Assembly: GCA_030606465.1 (NCBI GenBank)
Contig: JAUWGL010000064.1
Coordinates: 1-5,783, forward strand
DNA length: 5,783 bases
Direction of reading: 5' to 3'
From: Thermoplasmata archaeon
GTDB lineage: Archaea; Thermoplasmatota; E2; DHVEG-1
Under the pieces are notes generated by a model. That model was given only the letters and a program-made list of their open reading frames with translations, did not search any database and was not told the DNA's origin. This document shows positions 1 through 5,099 of this stretch, in pieces. Numbering within the stretch: position 1 is the first letter of the stretch; each line of letters begins with the position of its first letter. Made by a program: the position numbers and the translations under genes.

Positions 1-11
1 GTGACGGGGTT

Positions 12-518
12 CTATCTGTAGATGAGATGGTTGTGAATCGGAATCGCATCAGGTGGGCTATCATCGCCAGGTAGTGTAGTTGCAGTAAATGTTAGACTGT
101 CAGCATTGTTATTTCCACTCGTGGCACTAACGGTAAAAGAGACCGACACAGGTGTATCCACAGATTGACCATTAGCTTTAACGCAAAGAGAAAGAGTTTT
201 GGTTGCATAAGGGCCAACTATATGATTTCCATCTGGTAGTGTATAGAGAAAGTATCCATTGATTCCACCGATGGTTGTACTTATAGTAACCTGGATATTG
301 TAGTTACCATTGTTTTTTACAGTCATGGAAAATGTATGTGAATCTCCCTTATTCTCAAATGTAACTGACGTAGCCCCATTAGCCCAGAACGATATGCCAC
401 CGCCGCCGTTGTTGCCGCCACCGTAATCTTGTTTAGGCGCTGGTGCTGCAACTGCAGTGCCAGCTAGGAATGTAAATACCAATAAACTCGTTGTCAATAT
501 TGTTACTAACTTTTTCAT
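12..518 (-). CDS. Small secreted protein with Gly/Asn-rich linker and beta-sandwich-like domain, function unknown
   Basis: 168 residues from the ATG at 518. Residues 1-24 form a clear signal peptide: MKK, a hydrophobic core, then a likely AVA/A cleavage site. A short Gly/Asn-rich linker follows (about residues 33-41, GGGNNGGGG). The remainder (about 42-155) is rich in alternating Thr/Ser/Val and reads as an Ig-like or CARDB-like beta sandwich (for example TFSMTVKNNGNYNIQVTIS, SVSFTVSATSGN). There is one Cys (in LSLCVKANG) and no C-terminal membrane helix, so it is probably exported and released, or held by non-covalent contacts. An in-frame ATG at 578 exists, but the 20 residues it would add are charged and precede the signal peptide. 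The ATG at 518 has an AAGGTGA ribosome binding site just upstream, so I chose it. The stop is TAG. Unlike the two other secreted proteins here it has no PKD domain and no NTPFL tail. The function is not recognised; CARDB-like is a fold guess only. Confidence 0.75.
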   Translation of the reverse strand: MKKLVTILTTSLLVFTFLAGTAVAAPAPKQDYGGGNNGGGGISFWANGATSVTFENKGDSHTFSMTVKNNGNYNIQVTISTTIGGINGYFLYTLPDGNHIVGPYATKTLSLCVKANGQSVDTPVSVSFTVSATSGNNNADSLTFTATTLPGDDSPPDAIPIHNHLIYR

Positions 519-522
519 TGTT

Positions 523-536
523 TCACCTTCCCCCCC
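523..536 (-). promoter_or_regulatory. Ribosome binding site with adjoining G7 tract
   Basis: Read on the minus strand this is seven G residues followed by AAGGTGA, ending about 4 bases before the ATG at 518. It decides the start of the small secreted protein in favour of 518 over the in-frame ATG at 578. The homopolymeric G run directly beside the ribosome binding site is unusual in this AT-rich sequence. Confidence 0.55.
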
Positions 537-583
537 TGTCTCTTTAAATCTTTTGTATTGATACCGATGGCGTACCAATAGCG

Positions 584-590
584 TTTATAA
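584..590 (-). promoter_or_regulatory. Candidate TATA box for the small secreted protein
   Basis: The minus strand reads TTATAAA here, a good match to the archaeal TATA box. Initiation about 25 bases downstream would give a leader of roughly 40 bases before the ATG at 518. A second TTTAAA at 543-548 is closer to the start and is a weaker alternative. Confidence 0.45.
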
Positions 591-730
591 GTTGCATTTT
601 TTGTCTTATACTTTATTTCACTTTTTCTTATCATTTTATAACACTATTTCCTCACTTAGTTATTCACTACTGTTTTTCTATTTCAGGGTTTATAAGGCTT
701 GTTTGACAATTATTATCAGAAAAATATTTT

Positions 731-748
731 ATAAAAAGATGTTGAAAA
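731..748. repeat. 18-bp direct repeat, copy 1
   Basis: ATAAAAAGATGTTGAAAA, identical to 924-941. The GATGTTG core is not simple AT-rich background. Its function is unknown. Confidence 0.5.
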
Positions 749-855
749 ACAGATTATTTTGTGTTTTATTTCACAACAAATCAAATGCGTTTCTGTATTT
801 TGTATAGATTCTCCATTCTTTTTTCTTTTCGATTTTTAAATTTTTCCTGTAAGGA

Positions 856-890
856 TTGCAACATTTATCACAAAAAAACATGTTTGTTTT
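856..890. repeat. TTGCAACAT element, copy 1
   Basis: Starts with TTGCAACATTTATCACAAAA, which matches 17 of 20 bases of the element at 5044. It continues into a 10-bp palindrome, AAACATGTTT (876-885), then T-rich DNA. Both copies place a small palindrome containing ACAT about 17-20 bases after the TTGCAACAT start. Nothing in the sequence shows what it does. Confidence 0.35.
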
Positions 891-923
891 ATTTCTTTAA
901 AAAACCAACCCAACTTAGTTAGG

Positions 924-941
924 ATAAAAAGATGTTGAAAA
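924..941. repeat. 18-bp direct repeat, copy 2
   Basis: Perfect second copy of ATAAAAAGATGTTGAAAA, 193 bases after the first; the two copies bracket the TTGCAACAT element. Confidence 0.5.
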
Positions 942-1033
942 CTGGTTTTGGCATAATATGGTGTTGCATTTGGAGTGTTGTAAAGTGGCAGTATCATTTT
1001 TTTTCTTTCAATTCCTGAGAGCTTTTTTTCAAC

Positions 1034-1050
1034 AAAATAGACGAAAAAAT
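1034..1050 (-). terminator. U-rich terminator of the TctA-like gene
   Basis: The transcript would read AUUUUUUC beginning 3 bases after the stop codon, followed by a second short U run. There is no GC hairpin, which fits archaeal U-tract termination. Confidence 0.45.
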
Positions 1051-1052
1051 AT

Positions 1053-2198
1053 TCACATGAAATAAAGAATAATCGGGATAAGAAGAACCCCCATACAATG
1101 ACTCCTACGTACACCCCATTCCACAGGCAACAACCCAATACATGTTGCCACTACCAGAATCAATATACCCACTAGCCCTGTGAAAAGAAAAACCAATATC
1201 ACTATCAACATGATCGTGAGTTTAACAACAAGAGCATATGGTACATTTCCAAAATGTTTAGCAAATATTTTTCCAACTTTAAGCGTTAAAAAATAAGACA
1301 AAGTCCCACCAAGCAACAACGCTATCAACAAATAAGAAAGATATGTAGGCATAAAAAGAACAGTCCATTCAGATACAGACATAAGCTCCTTAGCAGCCAA
1401 GGTCGCACCACTCCTTGACCGCAGAATAATAAAAAGAACCACGACAACAAAAAAAGCACATGCCGTATTAACAGCAGAAAGCGTTACAATTGTTTGTCTT
1501 TTATCAGACTCCCCACGTGCATTCATAGCAAGAATAGTCCCAGTCGCAGAAGTAATACCGGGTATAATAGAAACAAGAATCCCACCAAGACTACCAGTCA
1601 TAACAGACAACGTTGAAGATTTCCTAGTTTTTTTATCAAACACAGGCTCCTCAATTATTTGCTCAGGTATAACCGGTTTAGTCATAAGAGACGTTAAAAG
1701 AGTAGGCGTCCCAAAAAGACCAGCCAAAGCCGGGAATAAAACAGGAGAGGACAACCCAATAGGAGAATCAACAGGAACCCCAAAAATAACCATACCGAAA
1801 ACACCTGACAGGAAAAACACAAAAACCGCAAAAATCATTCCCATAACTGAAGGAAAAATCCCTTTAATACCAAAAACATCAATCTTAGCTTTCTCTGTCC
1901 CAATCATAAGAATCGAAATAGCGACCAACACCCAGAACATAATCTCACGTAGATTTTCATAAAAAAACAAAGGCTCACCAATAATGAACCGAATAGGAAA
2001 AAGCAGAAGAAAACAAAAAACAATAGCACCATAACTCCCAAGTGCTGACAAAGCAACAGCCTCATACCCTTTCCCCTCCATCAAAAGAGAATGAGCAGGA
2101 AGAACTGTAAGAGCTGTGTCTTCATCTGGTGCACCCAAAACAGTACCTCCGAAGGTAAAAAAATGCCAAAGAAACGTGCTCCAACGGGAGGGAAACAT
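1053..2198 (-). CDS. TctA/DUF112-like multi-pass membrane protein, apparently lacking its N-terminal helices
   Basis: 381 residues from the ATG at 2198. The family is recognised from GAPDEDTALTVLP (about 22-34), a GGILVSIIPGITSATG loop (about 205-220) and a C-terminal GLLPVEWGVRRSHCMG (about 355-370). These are hallmarks of archaeal relatives of the TctA permease (tripartite tricarboxylate transporter large subunit, DUF112). No TctB or substrate-binding TctC partner is visible, so the substrate is unknown. About ten hydrophobic segments are spread over residues 52-381, placing it in the cytoplasmic membrane. Start choice: a longer frame begins with TTG at 2234 but has no RBS, while the ATG at 2198 follows GAGAGGT at 2204-2210 with good spacing. 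Oddity: from memory, archaeal homologues have some 60 more N-terminal residues, including a first 'PGxHxNT' loop pseudo-symmetric to the PGITSAT loop. Here an in-frame stop (2244-2246) precludes them. The rest of the frame is intact, so this may be a recently truncated or frameshifted gene. Confidence 0.82.
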   Translation of the reverse strand: MFPSRWSTFLWHFFTFGGTVLGAPDEDTALTVLPAHSLLMEGKGYEAVALSALGSYGAIVFCFLLLFPIRFIIGEPLFFYENLREIMFWVLVAISILMIGTEKAKIDVFGIKGIFPSVMGMIFAVFVFFLSGVFGMVIFGVPVDSPIGLSSPVLFPALAGLFGTPTLLTSLMTKPVIPEQIIEEPVFDKKTRKSSTLSVMTGSLGGILVSIIPGITSATGTILAMNARGESDKRQTIVTLSAVNTACAFFVVVVLFIILRSRSGATLAAKELMSVSEWTVLFMPTYLSYLLIALLLGGTLSYFLTLKVGKIFAKHFGNVPYALVVKLTIMLIVILVFLFTGLVGILILVVATCIGLLPVEWGVRRSHCMGVLLIPIILYFM

Positions 2199-2203
2199 TG
2201 AAA

Positions 2204-2210
2204 ACCTCTC
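2204..2210 (-). promoter_or_regulatory. Ribosome binding site deciding the TctA-like start
   Basis: The minus strand reads GAGAGGT, 5 bases before the ATG at 2198. The alternative TTG at 2234 has no purine-rich site upstream. Confidence 0.5.
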
Positions 2211-2398
2211 GGGAAAAAGATTAGTTTTTAACAATGAAAAATGCTAAGGAGAACAAATAGTTAGTTGCTAAGGTAAAAAATGAGAAAGAAACCAGTTTCT
2301 ACAGGAGAGAAATTGGCAAAAGGACTAAACGGTTTTTGACATGTTTGCTGATGTGAATCTGAGAAGGAAAGCACACTAGAAATGTTTCATTCGTTTTT

Positions 2399-2411
2399 AA
2401 AAGAAAAAAAG
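2399..2411 (-). terminator. U-rich terminator of the secreted PKD-remnant protein
   Basis: The transcript reads CUUUUUUUCUUUU about 9 bases after the stop codon, preceded by CCCCU. A typical U-tract end without a hairpin, suggesting the TctA-like gene downstream is transcribed separately. Confidence 0.5.
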
Positions 2412-2420
2412 AGGGGAATT

Positions 2421-3275
2421 TTAGGGTTTTAGTAGATGTTGTAGTATTGGAAACAGATTTGGATGATTCTGCAGGAAGTTTTGTAGGAAGTTTAGGAATG
2501 GTGTGTTGATATATGCTTGGTTTCTTGGCATGGTGGCTGTTAGTGTTCCCCAGTCGCTCTCGGCACAATAGATGTCTCTGGCCTTGGCCATGATGTTATA
2601 GGTTCCCTGCTCAAACCATGTATGACCAATTGTTGCTTCCTCACCAGAACCTACTCCTGCTTTTCCATTCGTTGCCCCTGATGGCGGATTAGGTGGTGAT
2701 ACTATGATATTGAGAATAACATTACGTTTACACTCTTTCATCCGAAATGGAAATATTGAGTATATTGTGGCTGTTAGTGTTATTTTCACTGTTTTATCAT
2801 GTACATTTTCTAATAGATAACCCACACCTAAAATATTAGATTTAGTGCCAGGTTCCTCAAGTTTTATTATTGCTCCGTCGCCACGAAACGTATCATCAAT
2901 ATCTGCGACTAGCTGGTACCCTGCTATTCTAGGAAAAATAATAGGGATATATCTCAAACGACTACTTGCTCCTAAAATAAATATTAAATATAAATCTGGT
3001 CCGGGTATACAAATATTTTTTTCGCAATCTGGATCACAATTTAAGGTTAACTCTACGGAAGACCGTTTAAGAAAATCTATCGATGCATTACCACCCCATA
3101 TTATCTCGTAGTTGTCATCGTTGTTGAGATTTGTTTGAGTATCTTTCGCTGAAATAAGATTTATGGGACTCGCTGCACTATAATTATTACTTGCGACACT
3201 GGGTATAATACTTATTGTTACAAACACGAGCATTATTCCACAAACCAAACCTTTTCTAAATAATTCTTCTCTCAT
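2421..3275 (-). CDS. Secreted protein with shortened PKD-like domain and NTPFL C-terminal tail, function unknown
   Basis: 284 residues. The ATG at 3275 has a GGAGGT ribosome binding site 9 bases upstream. Residues 1-29 are a signal peptide with a likely VAS/N cleavage site. Residues 30-193 are not recognised: predominantly beta-like, with Cys at 80, 84, 89 and 182 (the first three in CDPDCEKNIC, perhaps disulphide or metal ligands). Residues 194-250 align with the PKD domain of the upstream protease, starting at PNPPSG and resuming at SGEEATIGHTWFEQGTYNI through to TATMP. About 34 central residues are missing, including the usual DGD.IYYLFDWDDGT strand region. Residues 251-284 are the tail NTPFLNFLQNFLQNHP plus an L-rich end, nearly the same as the protease tail. 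It has its own TATA box and U-rich end, so it is probably a separate transcription unit. The role is probably at the cell surface or outside; the activity is unknown. Confidence 0.8.
   Translation of the reverse strand: MREELFRKGLVCGIMLVFVTISIIPSVASNNYSAASPINLISAKDTQTNLNNDDNYEIIWGGNASIDFLKRSSVELTLNCDPDCEKNICIPGPDLYLIFILGASSRLRYIPIIFPRIAGYQLVADIDDTFRGDGAIIKLEEPGTKSNILGVGYLLENVHDKTVKITLTATIYSIFPFRMKECKRNVILNIIVSPPNPPSGATNGKAGVGSGEEATIGHTWFEQGTYNIMAKARDIYCAESDWGTLTATMPRNQAYINTPFLNFLQNFLQNHPNLFPILQHLLKP
2424..2525 (-). repeat. C-terminal tail module, copy 2 (in the unknown secreted protein)
   Basis: Encodes the last 34 residues, with core NTPFLNFLQNFLQNHP followed by NLFPILQHLLKP. On the plus strand, 2461-2531 matches 3664-3734 without gaps at 62 of 71 bases, and the first 49 bases at 46. 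Internally it repeats FLQN. It looks like two short amphipathic helices divided by His-Pro, not a transmembrane anchor. Confidence 0.75.
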
Positions 3276-3284
3276 CTATTTTTT

Positions 3285-3290
3285 ACCTCC
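3285..3290 (-). promoter_or_regulatory. Ribosome binding site, GGAGGT
   Basis: A strong GGAGGT 9 bases before the ATG at 3275. The protease start at 4952 has the same GGAGGT at similar spacing, so both secreted genes use leadered, efficiently initiated messages. Confidence 0.7.
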
Positions 3291-3329
3291 ACCAAATTAT
3301 AATATGAGTATATGTATCTAAAAAACACA

Positions 3330-3339
3330 TTTAAATATA
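3330..3339 (-). promoter_or_regulatory. TATA box for the unknown secreted protein
   Basis: The minus strand reads TATATTTAAA, an excellent archaeal TATA box. It predicts a start of transcription near 3305-3310 and a leader of about 30 bases. It lies at the edge of a 70-bp repeat; the second copy (3517) carries TATATTTAAT. Confidence 0.6.
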
Positions 3340-3400
3340 GGTGGTAAAACAGGGGTAAAATAGGAGAGATTTAGGCGTATTAGACTGATATGATTTTCCA
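3331..3400. repeat. 70-bp imperfect direct repeat, promoter-proximal copy
   Basis: Matches 3517-3585 at 50 of the first 56 bases; the remainder diverges. It covers the TATA box and the DNA just upstream of it. Inside are two tandem half-sites, GTGGTAAAAC and GGGGTAAAAT, whose GTAAAA cores begin 11 bases apart, about one helical turn. This suggests an operator or activator site beside the promoter. Confidence 0.65.
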
Positions 3401-3415
3401 TAGACGGGGAAAACA

Positions 3416-3491
3416 GTGGGGGTCTACAGATTTATTTATTAAGGGAAGTAAACAAATAAAAAAAACTTGTTTTTACAATATCGACCCCCAC
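3416..3491. repeat. Inverted repeat with internal stems, possible structured element
   Basis: Perfect 9-bp arms, GTGGGGGTC at 3416-3424 and GACCCCCAC at 3483-3491, enclose 58 bases. Two further complementary pairs lie inside: TTTATTT (3431-3437) with AAATAAA (3454-3460), and AAAAA/TTTTT around CTTG (3461-3474). Together they could fold as a three-way junction. GC-rich arms stand out in this AT-rich intergenic DNA. No target-site duplication flanks it. It could be a small RNA, a mobile-element relic or a protein-binding cruciform. Confidence 0.4.
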
Positions 3492-3516
3492 ACGGATGAT
3501 ACTATCGTATGTGTAA

Positions 3517-3585
3517 TTAAATATAGGTAGTAAAACAGGAGTAAAATAGTAAACATTTAGACGTATTAGACTAATTTCATTTCCA
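3517..3585. repeat. 70-bp imperfect direct repeat, distal copy
   Basis: Second copy, 186 bases from the first, just after the U-rich end of the protease gene. It keeps both GTAAAA half-sites (GTAGTAAAAC, GGAGTAAAAT) and the conserved CGTATTAGACT block. Confidence 0.65.
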
Positions 3586-3591
3586 AAATAT

Positions 3592-3610
3592 AAAAAGAAA
3601 AAAGAAAGAA
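3592..3610 (-). terminator. U-rich terminator of the protease gene
   Basis: The transcript contains a pyrimidine tract (UUCUUUCUUUUUUCUUUUU) starting 13 bases after the stop codon at 3624. No hairpin is evident; this fits an archaeal terminator. Confidence 0.5.
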
Positions 3611-3623
3611 GATAGGTTAGGTT

Positions 3624-4952
3624 TTAGAGATTAAGTAGTCGTTGAAGCAGCTGATATATTAATGGATGATTCTGCAGGAAGTTTTGCAGGAACTGTAGGA
3701 ATGGTGTGTTGAGATATGGTTTGGTTTTCGGCATGCTGACGCTAAGTGGGTCTGACCAGGGGCTTTCCCTACCATTAATATCTTTTGCTTTAACTTTAAT
3801 TTGATATAAACCTTCGTCAAGCCATATGTGTGGCATACTCACTGTTTGCCCTGAGTTGAATGGACCTACCCATATCCCAGATGTTCCATCATCCCAGTCA
3901 AACAGATAATAAATCTTATCCCCATCGGAATCAGTTGTTGATGTTGAATATACTTGGGGAATCAAAATCTTCCCAGACGATGGGCCACTAGGTGTACTGG
4001 GTTTATCTGGTGTGACACCAGGTAAGAAGGTCACCCAGGTCATTTCACTTTCAATGTCACACATTCCATATGGCATTCCAAAAAAACCATTCATTCCTGG
4101 TGGACCCCAATCGGTGCCCCAGCTGTTTTTACAAATCCAATAACCCGGATTATCATTATATCCAACAATCACTACTGCATGTAGCTCGATATAGGGCCCA
4201 GCTATACCAATATAAACACCATTAGCATCCCAAACATAGCCGGGAGGATAACTTCCCGGTCTCCAGAAATTATCATATACTTGCATGGAAACACATATAG
4301 GTCCGTTAGCTAGCTGAGCTTTCATCTGTGGAGGGTAGACGGAATTCCAGTGCGTATAGTCAGTTACAGTCTTTATAAGCTGATTCACCCAATCTGTACA
4401 TTTATCTGAACATGGAACTTTATCATCTGCTTGGTATGGAAAACACGTTTCAGGGATAGCTCCACCCTGATTATTTTTCAAGTAATCAAAAGCAGCGCTG
4501 GTATGTCCTCCTCCTCGACATCCGGCACCTAGACATGACAAAATATATTGCTCTGAAAGATCATGATCAAGATTTGGATCACTATACGCAATGTTAATCG
4601 CAGCCTCAAGAGCACCCATGGCATTAAAAATCCAACAAACACCACAATTACCTTGATTTTTTGCAGTTGTTGTCCAATCACCTGTAACATTATTATAGGT
4701 ATGCCATCGCCAATCTAAACTAGCAGGTAGGGGTCCAGTGGGTTCTGGTAGTGATGTCTCCTCTACCCAATCAGTCAATGGAATATGTCCTAAGCCATGT
4801 CCCTCCCAAGAGGAACATCCACATTCATTTTCAACAGTAAATTCAAAAACTGGATAAACAACGTCATTTTCATCTATAGAACTTACTACTGGTAAAACAG
4901 CAGTTGCAATCAACAGCATACAAACAAAAATTCCAATTATTTTCTTTTTCAT
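3624..4952 (-). CDS. Secreted papain-family (C1) cysteine protease with PKD domain and NTPFL tail
   Basis: 442 residues. The ATG at 4952 has GGAGGT 10 bases upstream. It is an endopeptidase predicted to act outside the cell. Residues 1-25 are a signal peptide. Residues 26-75 form a short pro-region with an NECGCSSWEG motif and no recognisable I29 inhibitor domain. The C1 domain covers about 76-311. NQGNCGVCW supplies the oxyanion Gln100 and nucleophile Cys106, ELHAVVIVGY supplies His258, and CKNSWG supplies Asn276, so the catalytic set is complete. LSEQYILSC and GCRGGG (Cys140, Cys145) are the usual papain landmarks. Residues 315-408 are a PKD-like domain with DSDGDKIYYLFDWDDGTSG and a closing SVSMP strand. 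Residues 409-442 are the tail NTPFLQFLQNFLQNHP plus an L-rich end, shared with the next gene downstream. Typical papains lack PKD and tail; in archaea such additions are thought to serve surface attachment or substrate binding. Probable role: degrading environmental protein for peptide uptake. Confidence 0.93.
   Translation of the reverse strand: MKKKIIGIFVCMLLIATAVLPVVSSIDENDVVYPVFEFTVENECGCSSWEGHGLGHIPLTDWVEETSLPEPTGPLPASLDWRWHTYNNVTGDWTTTAKNQGNCGVCWIFNAMGALEAAINIAYSDPNLDHDLSEQYILSCLGAGCRGGGHTSAAFDYLKNNQGGAIPETCFPYQADDKVPCSDKCTDWVNQLIKTVTDYTHWNSVYPPQMKAQLANGPICVSMQVYDNFWRPGSYPPGYVWDANGVYIGIAGPYIELHAVVIVGYNDNPGYWICKNSWGTDWGPPGMNGFFGMPYGMCDIESEMTWVTFLPGVTPDKPSTPSGPSSGKILIPQVYSTSTTDSDGDKIYYLFDWDDGTSGIWVGPFNSGQTVSMPHIWLDEGLYQIKVKAKDINGRESPWSDPLSVSMPKTKPYLNTPFLQFLQNFLQNHPLIYQLLQRLLNL
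3627..3728 (-). repeat. C-terminal tail module, copy 1 (in the protease)
   Basis: Encodes the last 34 residues of the protease: a linker ending PYL, then NTPFLQFLQNFLQNHP, then LIYQLLQRLLNL. Sequence between NTPFL and NHP differs from the second copy at a single residue (Gln for Asn). See the copy at 2424-2525. Confidence 0.75.
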
Positions 4953-4962
4953 CTTTTTTTCT

Positions 4963-4968
4963 ACCTCC
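4963..4968 (-). promoter_or_regulatory. Ribosome binding site, GGAGGT
   Basis: GGAGGT 10 bases before the protease ATG at 4952; supports this start directly ahead of the signal peptide. Confidence 0.7.
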
Positions 4969-5009
4969 CACTAATTATAAAATTGCTATAATTGTAATAT
5001 AATAACCAG

Positions 5010-5017
5010 ATTTAAAT
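5010..5017 (-). promoter_or_regulatory. Candidate TATA box for the protease gene
   Basis: The minus strand reads ATTTAAAT, 58 bases before the ATG. This nearly equals the 55-base spacing in the other PKD/tail gene, predicting similar leaders of about 30 bases. Confidence 0.5.
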
Positions 5018-5024
5018 GTGCTTA

Positions 5025-5036
5025 TAACAATTGTTA
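5025..5036. promoter_or_regulatory. 12-bp palindrome upstream of the protease TATA box
   Basis: TAACAATTGTTA is a perfect palindrome lying 7 bases upstream of the TATA box in the direction of transcription. The position suits a dimeric regulator or BRE-adjacent site, but short AT palindromes also arise by chance. Confidence 0.25.
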
Positions 5037-5043
5037 ATTATAG

Positions 5044-5073
5044 TTGCAACATCTGTAACAAAACATTGTTTTT
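5044..5073. repeat. TTGCAACAT element, copy 2
   Basis: Starts with TTGCAACATCTGTAACAAAA and continues into a near-palindrome, AAAACATTGTTTT (5060-5072). It resembles 856-890. It lies between the HTH gene end and the protease promoter. Confidence 0.35.
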
Positions 5074-5099
5074 AACATTCTGATTTCATTTAAACAAAA

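Larger units (their letters stand above)
579..1052. other. AT-rich intergenic region without a supported gene
   Basis: About 470 bases of very AT-rich DNA between the TctA-like gene and the small secreted protein. Reading frames here are low-complexity (Phe/Leu/Tyr/Lys-rich) and none has a convincing ribosome binding site, so I call no gene. The region holds the U-rich end of the TctA-like gene, an 18-bp perfect direct repeat (731-748 and 924-941), a TTGCAACAT element (856-890) that recurs near 5044, and the TATA box of the downstream gene. No tRNA or stable structured RNA is evident by eye. Confidence 0.6.

Noticed and set aside
519..578. Upstream ATG at 578 as start of the small secreted protein
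   Set aside because: It would place 20 charged residues before the signal peptide, while the ATG at 518 has a good ribosome binding site.
592..807. Plus-strand 71-codon open frame
   Set aside because: Phe/Leu/Tyr/Ser-rich translation of AT-rich DNA, no ribosome binding site, and it overlaps the promoter of the small secreted gene.
836..1138. Minus-strand 100-codon open frame
   Set aside because: It begins inside the well-supported TctA-like gene in another frame and continues into non-coding DNA; no family resemblance.
2199..2234. TTG at 2234 as start of the TctA-like protein
   Set aside because: No ribosome binding site, and the added 12 residues do not resemble the family; the ATG at 2198 has GAGAGGT at good spacing.
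2287..2300. AGAAACCAGTTTCT palindrome as a terminator or operator
   Set aside because: A 2-base loop is too tight for a hairpin and there is no nearby promoter or U tract; probably chance.
2299..2568. Minus-strand 89-codon open frame
   Set aside because: Its first half lies over the conserved PKD/tail coding region in another frame. Only its end (PSQIHIS) was kept, as a weak hint in the TctA truncation finding.
2845..3111. Plus-strand 88-codon open frame
   Set aside because: Antisense to the secreted protein gene, which has a signal peptide, RBS and TATA box; the antisense frame has none.
3331..3585. CRISPR array
   Set aside because: Only two imperfect 70-bp copies, one overlapping a TATA box, with no regular spacers and no cas genes.
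2424..3728. PGF-CTERM/archaeosortase or LPXTG sorting signal
   Set aside because: The tails lack the signature motif, a transmembrane helix and a terminal basic cluster.
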